Shown in pieces: positions 51,973 through 61,066 of a stretch of DNA of 64,000 nt (positions within the stretch are counted from its first letter, which is position 1; every line of letters starts with the position of its first letter). Source of the stretch: JAOPZW01 sp963851295 (GTDB taxonomy: Bacteria; Actinomycetota; Thermoleophilia; Solirubrobacterales; Solirubrobacteraceae); contig CAWKOS010000008.1 in NCBI GenBank assembly GCA_963851295.1, forward strand, positions 124,001 to 188,000. Direction: 5' to 3'. A program made the translations under genes and the position numbers. The notes under the pieces are model-generated. The model had not been told where the DNA came from, did no database searches, and saw only the letters and a list, made by a program, of their open reading frames with translations.

Positions 51973-53208
51973 ATGCGCCGCGCCATCTTCGCCCTGGCCG
52001 TGCTCGCGATCGCCGTCGCCGCGGCTGCTACTGCGATCGCCGCCAGCCCGCCGAGCGCGACGACCGGCTCGGCCACGGGTGTCGGGCAGACCACGGCGAC
52101 GCTCAACGGCACCGTCGACCCGCAGGGCTCGGACACGACCTATCACTTCGAATACGGCACCTCGAGCAGCTACGGATTGCAGACGACCGAGAGCTCTGCG
52201 GGCGCGGGCACAGGGGGCGTCGACGCGTCCGCGAACCTCGCCGGGCTGACGACCGACACGACTTACCACTACCGCGTCGTCGCCACGAACGAGGCGGGGG
52301 TCACGCGCGGCGGCGACCACACGCTGCACACGTCGGCCGCGCCCGGCCCGCCCGCCGCGACCACCGGCTCGGCGCGCAACGTCACGCCGTCGGGCGCGCG
52401 GCTGACCGCGAGCGTCGACGCCAACGGCCGCGCCACCACATACCACTTCGACTACGGCACGAGCACGGGCTACGGCTCGAAGACCGCCGAGACGGGCGCG
52501 GGCGCCAGCCAGAGCGCCAAGAGCGTCAGCGCGACCATCGGCGCCCTGAAGGCCAATACGCGCTACCACTACCGCGTCGTCGCCACCAACGACGCCGGCG
52601 TCGCCCGCGGCCGCGACCGCACCTTCACGACGCTGCGCAACCCGCGCACGATCACCGCCTCGGCCTCGCCGAACCCGGTGACCTGGAGCGGGACGACGAC
52701 GGTCAGCGGCCGCATCAGCGGCCAGGGCGTCGGCGGCACGACGGTCGTCCTGGAACGCCAGGACTTCCCGTACAGCGGCCCGTATCGCGTCGTGGGCACG
52801 AAGGCGGCCTCGAGCAGCGGCGCCTACTCCTTCAAGGTCGGCCCGCTGTGGGCGGTCGCGCGCCTGCGCGTGAGCACGCGCACGACGATCGTCGCCACGA
52901 GCGGCGTCTTCGAGGTCCGCAACGCGCTGCGCGTCGGCCTGCGCAAGAGCCGGCTCTCCGGCGGGCGGGTGCGGCTCAGCGGGTCGGTCAGCCCCGCCGT
53001 GCCGAAGGGCCTCGCCTCGCTGCAGAAGCGCTCGCCGAAGGGACGCTGGGTCACGCTGCGCCACGCCGGCGTCCACCCGCTGCGCGGCGAGCGCTCGCGC
53101 TATGCCTTCACCGTGCGCCGCCGCGGCGCGTATCGCGTCGTCGTCCTGCCGCACGACGCCTTCGCGCACGTGCGCGGCACGAGCCGGGCGCTCAACGTCG
53201 GGCGCTGA
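51973..53208 (+). CDS. secreted Fn3-repeat protein
   Basis: 411 residues from ATG 51973. Signal peptide ('IFALAVLAIAVAAAATAIA'), then two tandem fibronectin-III-like domains with the repeated strands 'TYHFEYGTSSSYGLQT' / 'TYHFDYGTSTGYGSKT' and 'TYHYRVVATNEAGVTRG' / 'RYHYRVVATNDAGVARG', followed by about 190 residues of further beta-rich domain. Likely a cell-surface or secreted binding protein. Its stop overlaps the convergent aminotransferase by 17 bases. Confidence 0.85.
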   Translation: MRRAIFALAVLAIAVAAAATAIAASPPSATTGSATGVGQTTATLNGTVDPQGSDTTYHFEYGTSSSYGLQTTESSAGAGTGGVDASANLAGLTTDTTYHYRVVATNEAGVTRGGDHTLHTSAAPGPPAATTGSARNVTPSGARLTASVDANGRATTYHFDYGTSTGYGSKTAETGAGASQSAKSVSATIGALKANTRYHYRVVATNDAGVARGRDRTFTTLRNPRTITASASPNPVTWSGTTTVSGRISGQGVGGTTVVLERQDFPYSGPYRVVGTKAASSSGAYSFKVGPLWAVARLRVSTRTTIVATSGVFEVRNALRVGLRKSRLSGGRVRLSGSVSPAVPKGLASLQKRSPKGRWVTLRHAGVHPLRGERSRYAFTVRRRGAYRVVVLPHDAFAHVRGTSRALNVGR

Positions 53209-54292
53209 GCTCGAGCGCCCGCAGCAGCCGGTCGCCCGCCTCGGGGCGCTGGATCGAGGCGCGCACGAAGGCGCCGTCGCCCAGCGGACCGCCGGGGGCG
53301 ACGATGACGCCGTGGCGCTCCAGGCGGCGCGCCAGCTCGCCCCCGTCGACGCCCTCCGCGCGCAGCCACAGGACGTTGGCCTGGCTGGGCGCGACGTGGA
53401 GCCCGAGGCCGCGCAGGCCCTCGAGCAGGCGCGCGCGCTCGCGCGCGACCATCGCGGCGCGCCCGGCGACGACGCCGCTCGCGTGGCGCAGGGCCTCGAG
53501 CGCTCCGGCCTGGGCGAGCTCGTTGAGCCCGAGCTCGGGCTCCAGGCGCTCGAGCAGCGGCTCGGCCCCGGCGCCGCCGATCGCGTAGCCCACGCGCAGC
53601 CCGGCCAGGCCCCAGGCCTTCGAGAAGGTGCGAAAGACGAGCAGGCGCGGGAACTCGTCCACGAGCGCGAGCGCGGCGTCGCGCTCCTCGGCGTCGACGA
53701 AGTCGCGCAGCGCCTCGTCGAGCAGGACGATCACGCGCTCGGGCAGCGCCTCGAGCAGGGCGCGCAGCTCGTCGAGGCCCATGAGCTCGCCCGTCGGGTC
53801 GTTGGGGTTGCACAGCGCGACGATGCGGGTGCGGTCGTTGACCGCGCGCAGCACGGCCTGTCCGCCGAAGCCGGGGACCGGCACCGCGTGGCCGCGGGCG
53901 CGATGGGCGATGACGGGATACAGGCCGTAGGACGGCCACGGGGTCACGAGCTCGTCGGTGGGCTCGAGCAGCGCCTGCGCCGCGGCGCCGAGGAGCTGGG
54001 CGGCGCCGTCGCCGACGACGAGCCGCTCCTCGTCGACCCCGAGCGCATGGGCGAGCTCGGAGCGCAGCGCCGTCGCGTGGCGGTCGAGGTAGCGGTGCAG
54101 CCCGCGCCGCGCGGCGTAGGTGATCGCGTTGACGACGGTCGACGGCGGGTACTCGGGCCAGGTCGTCGCGCTGAGGTCGAGCGGCTCGACGCGGGCCAGC
54201 GCCTGCTGGCGGCGCTCGTCGGCGGCCGCGCGCAGCTCCGTGCTGACCTCCTGCTCGGTCATGCCCTCGTACTGCCTGTAGTGGCGGAACAT
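53192..54292 (-). CDS. histidinol-phosphate aminotransferase-like enzyme
   Basis: 366 residues, fold-type I PLP enzyme of the HisC branch. 'LDLSATTWPEYPPSTVVNAI', 'VTPWPSYGLYP', 'IVALCNPNDPTGELM', 'VIVLLDEALRDFVDAEE' and Schiff-base Lys in 'RTFSKAWGLAGLRVGYAI' are typical. No other his genes are nearby, so it may act in histidine, phenylalanine or a specialised pathway. ATG 54292 shares a base with the upstream membrane-protein stop. Confidence 0.85.
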   Translation of the reverse strand: MFRHYRQYEGMTEQEVSTELRAAADERRQQALARVEPLDLSATTWPEYPPSTVVNAITYAARRGLHRYLDRHATALRSELAHALGVDEERLVVGDGAAQLLGAAAQALLEPTDELVTPWPSYGLYPVIAHRARGHAVPVPGFGGQAVLRAVNDRTRIVALCNPNDPTGELMGLDELRALLEALPERVIVLLDEALRDFVDAEERDAALALVDEFPRLLVFRTFSKAWGLAGLRVGYAIGGAGAEPLLERLEPELGLNELAQAGALEALRHASGVVAGRAAMVARERARLLEGLRGLGLHVAPSQANVLWLRAEGVDGGELARRLERHGVIVAPGGPLGDGAFVRASIQRPEAGDRLLRALELSARR

Positions 54293-54762
54293 CAGCGCGG
54301 GGCGAGCGTCGAGCCCAGCCCGCCGATGAACAGCAGCCAGAAGGTGAAGCAGGCGGCCCCGATGATGGCCGTCGTGGCGAACACGCGCCCGATCGCGCCC
54401 TGGCGCTGGTCGTGGCCGGCGGCGCGGCGCGCGAGGATCCAGAAGCGGTCGATGCGCTTCAGCAGCGCCAGCGCGCCGAAGAGCAGCGCCAGCAGCAGCG
54501 CGAAGCCGACGAGGATCCCGAGGGACACCGAATCGGTCTGGTACTGCACCTGCGAGGCGACCCACAGGCTGAGCGCCGGGATCGGCCCCCAGAAGAGCAG
54601 GTTGATCGCGACCATGAGCGCGAGCACCGCGTGCGCGACGAGGGCGTCGAGGCGCCGCCGGCGCGCGCTCCCGTGCTCCGGCGGCGTGCGGTAGCGGGTC
54701 GGCGCGGTCCCCGGGCGCCGGCCGACGAAGAGGCCCCCGGTATCGGTGGGATCGGTGCGCAA
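54292..54762 (-). CDS. three-helix membrane protein of unknown function
   Basis: About 156 residues with three hydrophobic segments ('VAHAVLALMVAINLLFWG', 'LGILVGFALLLALLFGALAL', 'ATTAIIGAACFTFWLLFIGG'). The start is uncertain: TTG 54762 gives 'LRTDPTDTGGLFVGRRPGTA'; no ATG or GTG is well placed apart from ATG 54837. Coupled to the HisC-like gene (TGATG). No family recognised. Confidence 0.65.
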   Translation of the reverse strand: MRTDPTDTGGLFVGRRPGTAPTRYRTPPEHGSARRRRLDALVAHAVLALMVAINLLFWGPIPALSLWVASQVQYQTDSVSLGILVGFALLLALLFGALALLKRIDRFWILARRAAGHDQRQGAIGRVFATTAIIGAACFTFWLLFIGGLGSTLAPR

Positions 54763-54917
54763 GGCAGCCAAGGGTACGGGGCGCGCAAAAAGGTATGGCC
54801 GGTGGGGTTTACCGCACCTGCGAACGGGAGGGAGCACCTTGGGCGAGGTCGTGGGGTCCCGTCAAGCTGCACAGCGCTCCACTCCTACTTCACGCAACCT
54901 CACTGGGGGCTTTGAGG

Positions 54918-56300
54918 ATGTACAGCACGACCTCCGCCGGGCTGGATGCCGGCACGCTGCGCGAGCAGCTGATGGGCACGGTCACCGCGCCGGGCGACGA
55001 CGGTTGGGACGCGGCGCGGCAGGCCTGGAACCTGGCCGTCGACCAGCAGCCGGCCGCCGTCGCCGAGCCCGAGACCGTCTCCGACGTCGTCAAGATCGTC
55101 AACTACGCCCGCGAGCGCGGCCTGCACGTCGCCGCCCAGGGCACCGGTCATGCCGCCACCGCGCTGGCGCCCTTCCTCGCCGACACCATCCTCGTCAAGA
55201 CGCACCGCATGCGCGTCGTCGAGATCGACCCCGACGCGCGGCGCGCCCGCGCCCAGGCCGGCGCCCTGTGGGCCGACGTCGTCGTCCCCGCCTCCGAGCA
55301 CGGGCTCGCTGCGCTCGCGGGCTCCTCCCACGACGTCGGCGTCGTGGGCTACTGCCTCGGCGGCGGGCTGAGCTGGCTCGGCCGCAAGCACGGCCTCGCC
55401 GCCAACAGCGTGCGCGCGATCCAGCTCGTCACCGCCGACGGCCGCGTCACGCTCGTCGACGCCCACCACGACCCCGACCTCTTCTGGGCCCTGCGCGGCG
55501 GCGGCGGCAACTTCGGGATCGTCACCGCCATCGAGCTCGAGCTCTACCCCCTCGAGGAGCTCTACGCGGGCATGCTCGCCTTCCCGGCCGAGCGCGCGAG
55601 CGAGGTGCTCCGCGCCTGGCGCGAGTGGGTGCGCACCGTCCCCGAGGAGGCCACGTCGGTCGGCCGCCTCCTGAACTTCCCGCCCATGGAGGAGATCCCC
55701 GAGCCCATGCGCGGGCGCTCCCTCGTCGTGGTCGAGATGGCCTACCTCGGCGACGAGGCGGCCGGCTCCGAGCTGCTCGCGCCGCTGCGCGCGCTTGGCC
55801 CGGAGATGGACACGTTCGCCATGATCGGCCCCGCCGAGCTGCTGGCGCTCCACATGGACCCGCCGCAGCCGGTGCCCGCCGTGGGCGACGGCGCCCTGCT
55901 CGACGTCATGCCCGCCGAGGCGCTCGACGAGCTCGCGGCCGTCAGCGGCCCCGGCACGCCGATGCTCTCGGTCGAGCTGCGCCATCTCGGCGGCGCGCTC
56001 GCCCGCGCGCCCAAGGGCCATGGCGCGATCGCGACGCTCGAGGGCGACTTCGCCATGTTCGCCGTCGGCATCGCCCCGACCCCGGAGGCCGGCGCGGCCG
56101 TCGAGCGCCACCTGCACGTGATCAAGGACGCGGTCTGCGAGTGGGACGCCGGCCGGCGCTACCTCAACTTCACCGAATCGGTGATCGACACGCGCCGCGC
56201 CTTCTCGACCGCGGCCTACCGCCGGCTGCAGGCGGTCAAGACGCTGGTGGACCCGGACGACCTCTTCCGGGCCAACCACCGCATCGCTCCCATCGACTGA
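54918..56300 (+). CDS. FAD-linked oxidoreductase (berberine-bridge-like)
   Basis: 460 residues. PCMH-type FAD domain: 'PETVSDVVKIVNYARERGLH', 'VAAQGTGHAATAL' (His is the candidate covalent FAD attachment site), 'AGSSHDVGVVGYCLGGGLSW', 'FWALRGGGGNFGIVTAIELE'. The C-terminal BBE motif is 'RRYLNFTESV', with 'DPDDLFRANHRI'. The second covalent Cys of bicovalent enzymes is not at its usual place. ATG 54918 preceded by GAGG. Substrate unknown. Confidence 0.9.
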   Translation: MYSTTSAGLDAGTLREQLMGTVTAPGDDGWDAARQAWNLAVDQQPAAVAEPETVSDVVKIVNYARERGLHVAAQGTGHAATALAPFLADTILVKTHRMRVVEIDPDARRARAQAGALWADVVVPASEHGLAALAGSSHDVGVVGYCLGGGLSWLGRKHGLAANSVRAIQLVTADGRVTLVDAHHDPDLFWALRGGGGNFGIVTAIELELYPLEELYAGMLAFPAERASEVLRAWREWVRTVPEEATSVGRLLNFPPMEEIPEPMRGRSLVVVEMAYLGDEAAGSELLAPLRALGPEMDTFAMIGPAELLALHMDPPQPVPAVGDGALLDVMPAEALDELAAVSGPGTPMLSVELRHLGGALARAPKGHGAIATLEGDFAMFAVGIAPTPEAGAAVERHLHVIKDAVCEWDAGRRYLNFTESVIDTRRAFSTAAYRRLQAVKTLVDPDDLFRANHRIAPID

Positions 56301-56342
56301 GCCAGGGGGGCACAGCCCATTCGGCGGCGGCGCAGGCGCTCT

Positions 56343-58151
56343 CTAGCCTGCGCCGCCGCCGTAGAGGGCGTCGAAGCGCTCGGCGTACTTGTCGTTGACC
56401 ACGTTGCGCTTGACCTTCAGCGTCGGGGTCAGCTCGCCCGTCTCCTGGCTGAGGTCGTGGTCGAGGATGAAGAACCGCTTGATCTGCTCGACCTGGGCGT
56501 ACTTGGCGTTGGCCTTGTCGAGCTCGGCCTGGATGAGGGCGCGGACCTGCTCGTCCTCGGCGAGCGCGGCGATCGAGGTGTCCTCGATCCCCTGGCTCTT
56601 GGCCCAGGGGACAATCTCCTCCTCGTCGAGCGCGATGAGCATGACCGGGTAGGGCCGCCGGTCGCCGTGCATGACGGCCTGCGAGACCCAGCGGGCCTGC
56701 TTCATGTCGTTCTCGAGGTTGGCGGGCGTGAGGTTCTTGCCGCCGGCGGTGATGATGATGTCCTTCTTGCGGCCCGTGATGTAGACGTAGCCGTCCTCGT
56801 CGATCGAGCCCAGGTCGCCGGTGTGCAGCCAGCCGTCGATGATCGTGCCGAAGCTCGCATCGTCGTTGCGCCAGTAGCCCTGGAAGATGTTGTCGCCCTT
56901 GATGAGCAGCTCGCCGTCGTCGGCGACCCGCGCCTCGACGCCCGGCAGCGCGCGGCCGACCGAGCCGAAGCGGTGGTTCTCGATCGTCGAGAACGTCGCC
57001 ACCGTCGCGGTCTCGGTCATCCCGTAGCCCTCGAGCACGGGGACGCCGCAGCCGTAGAAGAACTCGAGGATCTCCTGTGCGATCGGCGCCGCGCCGGTGA
57101 CGGCCTGGCGCACGCGCCCGCCGAAGACCGAGCGGACGTTCTTGAAGAGCTGCTCGTCGGCCTCCTCGAAGGGCCCGAGCAGCTCGGCCGGGACCTCCTG
57201 GCCGCGGACCTGCATGTCGCGGACCGTGACGCCGAGCTTGGCCGCCGCCTTCATCTTCTCCTGGACCTCCGGCGGCTGGGAGGAGAGCGCGAGCGTGTAG
57301 ATCTTCTCGAAGATCCGCGGGACGCTCGGCAGGAAGGTCGGGGCGACCTGCTGGAGCTCGGGGACGATCTGCGTCGTGTCGGCGCCCCAGTAGGCGATGG
57401 TCGTGCCGACGTCGAAGTTGATGAGCTGGATGAGCAGCGCGTAGGCGTGTGCGAGCGGGAGGAAGAGGTAGATGACCTCCTCGTCCTGGACGGCGCCGGC
57501 CGACTCGAGCATGCTCACGACGCGGCGGTAGTTGCCGTGCGTGAGCACGCAGCCCTTGGGCGGTCCGGTGGTGCCCGACGTGTAGATGAAGGTGAAGGGG
57601 TCGTCGGGCGTGACGGCCGCCGTGCGCTCCTCGAGCTCGCTTGCGTCGCGCTTGCGCCCGCGCGCGCGGAGGTCGTCGAGCGCGATCGCGTCGGCGGTGT
57701 CGCCCTCGGGGTCGATGACGACGAGCGCGCGCAGATGCGGCAGGCGCTCGCGGACCGCGACGATCTTGGCGACCTGCGAGGCGTCCTCGCAGACGACGGC
57801 GACCGACTCGGAGTTGCCGGCGACCCACTCGCACTCCTCGGGCGAGTTGGTCGGGTAGATCGGGACCACGACGGCGCCCGCGCGGGTGATCGCGAAGTCG
57901 CAGTAGGTCCACTCCGGGCGCGTGTTGCACAACAGCGAGACGCGCTCGCCGGGCGCGATCCCGAGGTCGATGAGGCCCAGGCCGATCTCGCGGACGATCT
58001 CGCCCACCTCGGCGTAGGTCACGTCGCGCCAGTCGTCGCCGACCTTGTGGCGGACCGCGACGCGGTCGGCGAACTGCTCGGCCGCACGGACCATCAGGTC
58101 GGCGATCGTCTTGGAACCCGTCGATTGACTGGCGGCGGTGCCGGCCTCCAT
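56343..58151 (-). CDS. fadD: long-chain fatty acid-CoA ligase
   Basis: 602 residues of the ANL adenylating family, FadD15-like. P-loop 'FTFIYTSGTTGPPKGCVLTH', 'VLEGYGMTETATVATFST' (A5), 'WLHTGDLGSIDEDGYVYITG' (A7/A8 hinge) and C-terminal Lys in 'LTPTLKVKRNVVNDKYA'. Activates fatty acids to acyl-CoA via acyl-AMP. GAGGAGG lies seven bases before the ATG. It probably shares a promoter with the small gene upstream. Confidence 0.95.
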   Translation of the reverse strand: MEAGTAASQSTGSKTIADLMVRAAEQFADRVAVRHKVGDDWRDVTYAEVGEIVREIGLGLIDLGIAPGERVSLLCNTRPEWTYCDFAITRAGAVVVPIYPTNSPEECEWVAGNSESVAVVCEDASQVAKIVAVRERLPHLRALVVIDPEGDTADAIALDDLRARGRKRDASELEERTAAVTPDDPFTFIYTSGTTGPPKGCVLTHGNYRRVVSMLESAGAVQDEEVIYLFLPLAHAYALLIQLINFDVGTTIAYWGADTTQIVPELQQVAPTFLPSVPRIFEKIYTLALSSQPPEVQEKMKAAAKLGVTVRDMQVRGQEVPAELLGPFEEADEQLFKNVRSVFGGRVRQAVTGAAPIAQEILEFFYGCGVPVLEGYGMTETATVATFSTIENHRFGSVGRALPGVEARVADDGELLIKGDNIFQGYWRNDDASFGTIIDGWLHTGDLGSIDEDGYVYITGRKKDIIITAGGKNLTPANLENDMKQARWVSQAVMHGDRRPYPVMLIALDEEEIVPWAKSQGIEDTSIAALAEDEQVRALIQAELDKANAKYAQVEQIKRFFILDHDLSQETGELTPTLKVKRNVVNDKYAERFDALYGGGAG

Positions 58152-58230
58152 CGCTCCTCCTCTGGACGTCTACCCGGAGGGCGATTCTATGCGTGTCGCA
58201 CGCGGGGCGCGACAGGGTGTCAAGCGGAAA

Positions 58231-58416
58231 CTACGCGGTGGCGCTGAAGGCGGCCTGGGGCGACTTCGTCGCCTCACCGAGGGTCGCCATGAAGAGGGTC
58301 TTGTCGATGCGGCCCTGGAAGATCGGGACGCCCAACTCCATGCACTTCGAGATCACGTCCCTCCGCTCGAGGCCGGTCTCGCGTGCGAGCTCCGTGGGCG
58401 TCAGGTGAATGGCCAT
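58231..58416 (-). CDS. 61-residue helix-turn-helix-like protein
   Basis: Starts 'MAIHLTPTELARETGLERRD', continues 'VISKCMELGVPIFQGRID' and 'KTLFMATLGEA'. The first 45 residues look like a small HTH / IF2-N-type fold; the domain is too short to enter families by eye. A strong AGGAGGT eleven bases upstream and a near-consensus promoter (58456-58484) show it is a real, well-expressed gene. Likely a DNA- or RNA-binding protein. Confidence 0.75.
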   Translation of the reverse strand: MAIHLTPTELARETGLERRDVISKCMELGVPIFQGRIDKTLFMATLGEATKSPQAAFSATA

Positions 58417-58455
58417 CGGAACTTGCTACCTCCTGTGCGTTTGCAACGTTCGGAA

Positions 58456-58484
58456 CGTATAGCGCTCGTCTCGGACAACCTCAA
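58456..58484 (-). promoter_or_regulatory. sigma70-type promoter of the 61-residue gene
   Basis: On the minus strand TTGAGG, 17 bases, TATACG. Both hexamers and spacing fit a housekeeping promoter; transcription would start about 30-35 bases before the ATG at 58416. Confidence 0.7.
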
Positions 58485-58532
58485 CTTAATATGCCTAAAG
58501 GGCCGCTCGGAGCGGACGAGTGGCCAGGTCGC

Positions 58533-59306
58533 CTAGATCGGATTCGGGACGTCCACGAACACGTGGCGCACGCCGAAGCGCTCCGCGAGGCGCTCGCCGA
58601 GGGCACGGACGCCGAAGGTCTCGGTCGCGTAGTGGCCCGCGGCGAGGAAGTGCACGGCGCTCTCGCGGGCGCGCGCCATCGAGCGCTCGGCGGGCTCGCC
58701 GGTCACGAAAGCGTCGAGGCCGAGGGCGATCGCCTCCTCGAGGTGGTCGGCGCCCGCGCCGGAGCAGATCCCGATCGTGGCGACCGGGTCGGGGCCGTCG
58801 GTGAAGGCAAGGGGCTCGCGGGCCGTGGCGGCGCGGACGCGCTCGACGAGCTCGGCCGGGCGCAGCCCGGCGCCCGGGAAGCGCGCCCGGACGCCGATCG
58901 TCGTGCGCCCGTGAGCGGCGAAGGGCTCGACGTCCCGCGCGCCGAGCGCGGCGGCGAGCAGGGCGTTGTTGCCGACCTCGAGGTGGCCGTCGAGGGGGAG
59001 GTGGTAGGCGGCGAGGGCCATGTCGGCGTCGAAGAGCAGCTGCAGGCGGCGCTTGGAGGCGGCGTCGAGGGCGCGCGGCGGGCCGGCCCAGAAGAGGCCG
59101 TGGTGGACGAGGACCAGCTCGGCGCCCTCCTCGCGCGCGCGTGTGAAGAGATCGGCGTTGGCGCTGACGCCCGTGACGACCGTCTGGATTTGGTCGCTAC
59201 CGGGTACCTGCAAGCCGTTGGGTCCGTAATCGTCGTAGGCCGCCGCGTCCAGGAGCTCGTCCAGGTAGCCAATGATCTGATTGCAGGCCGCCCGCGTCAT
59301 AGCCAT
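58533..59306 (-). CDS. NIF3-like dinuclear metal-centre protein (DUF34)
   Basis: 257 residues from ATG 59306 (ATG 59300 and GTG 59321 also in frame). Metal ligands: 'ELVLVHHGLFWAGP' (two His), an Asp in 'AYHLPLDGH', and 'FLAAGHYATETFGVRALGER' (His and Glu). Belongs to the GTP cyclohydrolase I type 2/NIF3 family, short form without the inserted PII-like domain. Hexameric metalloprotein of uncertain enzymatic role. Divergent from the ECF sigma gene. Confidence 0.92.
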   Translation of the reverse strand: MAMTRAACNQIIGYLDELLDAAAYDDYGPNGLQVPGSDQIQTVVTGVSANADLFTRAREEGAELVLVHHGLFWAGPPRALDAASKRRLQLLFDADMALAAYHLPLDGHLEVGNNALLAAALGARDVEPFAAHGRTTIGVRARFPGAGLRPAELVERVRAATAREPLAFTDGPDPVATIGICSGAGADHLEEAIALGLDAFVTGEPAERSMARARESAVHFLAAGHYATETFGVRALGERLAERFGVRHVFVDVPNPI

Positions 59307-59314
59307 TGTTCCGT

Positions 59315-59343
59315 TTGTCACACGTTCAAATGAACGCTATTGT
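59315..59343 (+). promoter_or_regulatory. promoter with palindromic operator for the ECF gene
   Basis: TTGTCA, 17 bases, TATTGT. The spacer contains the perfect palindrome GTTCAAATGAAC (59324-59335), a good candidate for repressor binding. The promoter overlaps the start region of the divergent NIF3 gene. Confidence 0.65.
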
Positions 59344-59407
59344 TCGGAGGACGGCGCGTAAGCCGGGAGGGTTTTCACGCGCCGCCGCATCGAAGGAGTA
59401 GGGGACC

Positions 59408-61066
59408 ATAGCCACGCTAGCCGTCGCACCCGCCGCGTCTCGCGGCGCCACCGAAGCCACCGACCAGTCGCTCGTGGCCGCGGTTCGCGCGGGCGATGAC
59501 CACGCCTTCGAGGCGCTGTATCACCGCTACCAGCGGCGGATCGGCGCCTACATCTACGGCATGGTCCACGACCACGGCCGTGCCGAGGACATCACGCAGG
59601 ACGTCTTCATGTCGGCGCTGCGACGCATGCGCGCCACCGAGACCCCGCTCGTCTTCAAGCCGTGGATCTACGAGATCGCCAAGAACGCGTGCATCGACGC
59701 CTTCCGTCGCTCCAAGCGCGCCGAGGAGATCTCCTACGACGCCGACGACGGCACCGAGCGCCTGCACCTGGTGAGCAACGGGCCCACGCCCGACGCGGCG
59801 GTCGACACGCGGATGTCGCTCGACCACCTGCGCGGCGCCTTCGGCGGCCTCTCGGAGGCCCACCACCAGATCCTCGTGATGCGCGAGCTCGAGGGCCTCA
59901 GCTACCGCCAGATCGGCGAGCGGCTGGGCATGAGCCGCCCGTCGGTCGAGTCGACGCTCTTCCGCGCCCGCCGGCGCCTGTCCGAGGAGTACGAGGAGCT
60001 CGTCTCCGGCGAGCGCTGCCGTCGCATCCAGTCGATCATCGCCGGCGCCACCGGCGGCCGCGTGGGCGCGCGCGACGAGCGCAAGATGGCCCGCCACGTC
60101 TCCTATTGCCAGCCCTGCCGCCGCGCGGCCTTCGCCGCCGGCTTCGACCTCGAGACGCTCGCCCCGCGGCGCACGGTGCGCGAGAAGATCGCCGCGCTGC
60201 TGCCGCTGCCGGCCTTCCTCAAGCGCCGCATCGCGGGCCGCGGCGCCGACGACGACGGCACGCTGTCCTCGGCGGTCGGCCACGGCGCGACGCTCGCCCA
60301 GCTCTCGACGGCCGCGGCGAGCTACGCCGACCCGGTCATGCACGGCTGGGGCAAGGCCGCCGCGGTGGCGGCAACGGTCGCGCTCGCCGGCCTGGGCGTT
60401 GGCATCGGCGGCCACGAGGCCGGCCTCATCGGCGGCGGTCCGCACGACGCGGCCGGCGCGGTCCCCGAGGTCCGCCAGGCGGCGCCCGCGGGCGACCAGC
60501 TCACGACCCACCCGGCCTCGAGCGTCGCGGGCCGCACGACGACGGGCGGCGCCGCGCCGTCCTCGGGCTCCGGCTCGACGTCGTCGGGCTCCGGCTCGAC
60601 GTCCGGCTCGACCGGCTCGGGGTCGGGCTCGTCGAGCGACCCGGTGAGCGCGGCGAAGTCCAAGCTGCCGTCGAGCTCCGACGACCCCGTCACCAAGGCC
60701 GTGCGCAAGCTGACCAAGCCGTCGTCCGGGACCACGTCGACCAAGACCGAGGTCCCGAAGGTGGAGCTGCCCAAGGTCGAGGTGCCCAAGCTGCCCGACC
60801 CGCCGCCCGGCAGCGATCCCACCGGGGTCGTCGGCGGAGCGGTCAACACCGTCAACGGGGCCACCGGCGCCGCCACGGGCGCCGTCAACGACGCCACCGG
60901 CGCGGCCACGGGCGCCGTCAACGACGCGACCGGCGCGGTCGGGGGCGCGACCGGCCCCGTCGGCGGGGTCGTCGGAGGCGCCACTGGAGCCGTCGACGAC
61001 GCCACAGGCACCGTCACCGGTACGGTGGGCGGCGTGACTGGCGGCGGCGGCATCCTCGGCGGTTGA
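59408..61066 (+). CDS. ECF sigma factor with fused zinc anti-sigma motif, membrane helix and extracytoplasmic tail
   Basis: 552 residues if read from ATA 59408. Conserved sigma region 2 starts at about residue 20 ('DQSLVAAVRAGDDHAFEALY', 'GRAEDITQDVFMSALRRM'), region 4 is 'YRQIGERLGMSRPSVESTLF'. At His230-Cys237 is HxxxCxxC ('HVSYCQPC'), the zinc anti-sigma (ZAS) motif. A hydrophobic segment follows at about 316-336, then Ser/Gly-rich and Val/Pro/Lys-rich linkers and a repetitive Gly/Ala/Thr/Val/Asn/Asp tail ('ATGAVNDATGAATGAVND'). No ATG, GTG, TTG or CTG lies in frame between the upstream TAG (59399) and GTG 59474, which would cut into region 2; AAGGAG at 59393-59398 is nine bases before the ATA. 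Confidence 0.85.
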   Translation: MATLAVAPAASRGATEATDQSLVAAVRAGDDHAFEALYHRYQRRIGAYIYGMVHDHGRAEDITQDVFMSALRRMRATETPLVFKPWIYEIAKNACIDAFRRSKRAEEISYDADDGTERLHLVSNGPTPDAAVDTRMSLDHLRGAFGGLSEAHHQILVMRELEGLSYRQIGERLGMSRPSVESTLFRARRRLSEEYEELVSGERCRRIQSIIAGATGGRVGARDERKMARHVSYCQPCRRAAFAAGFDLETLAPRRTVREKIAALLPLPAFLKRRIAGRGADDDGTLSSAVGHGATLAQLSTAAASYADPVMHGWGKAAAVAATVALAGLGVGIGGHEAGLIGGGPHDAAGAVPEVRQAAPAGDQLTTHPASSVAGRTTTGGAAPSSGSGSTSSGSGSTSGSTGSGSGSSSDPVSAAKSKLPSSSDDPVTKAVRKLTKPSSGTTSTKTEVPKVELPKVEVPKLPDPPPGSDPTGVVGGAVNTVNGATGAATGAVNDATGAATGAVNDATGAVGGATGPVGGVVGGATGAVDDATGTVTGTVGGVTGGGGILGG

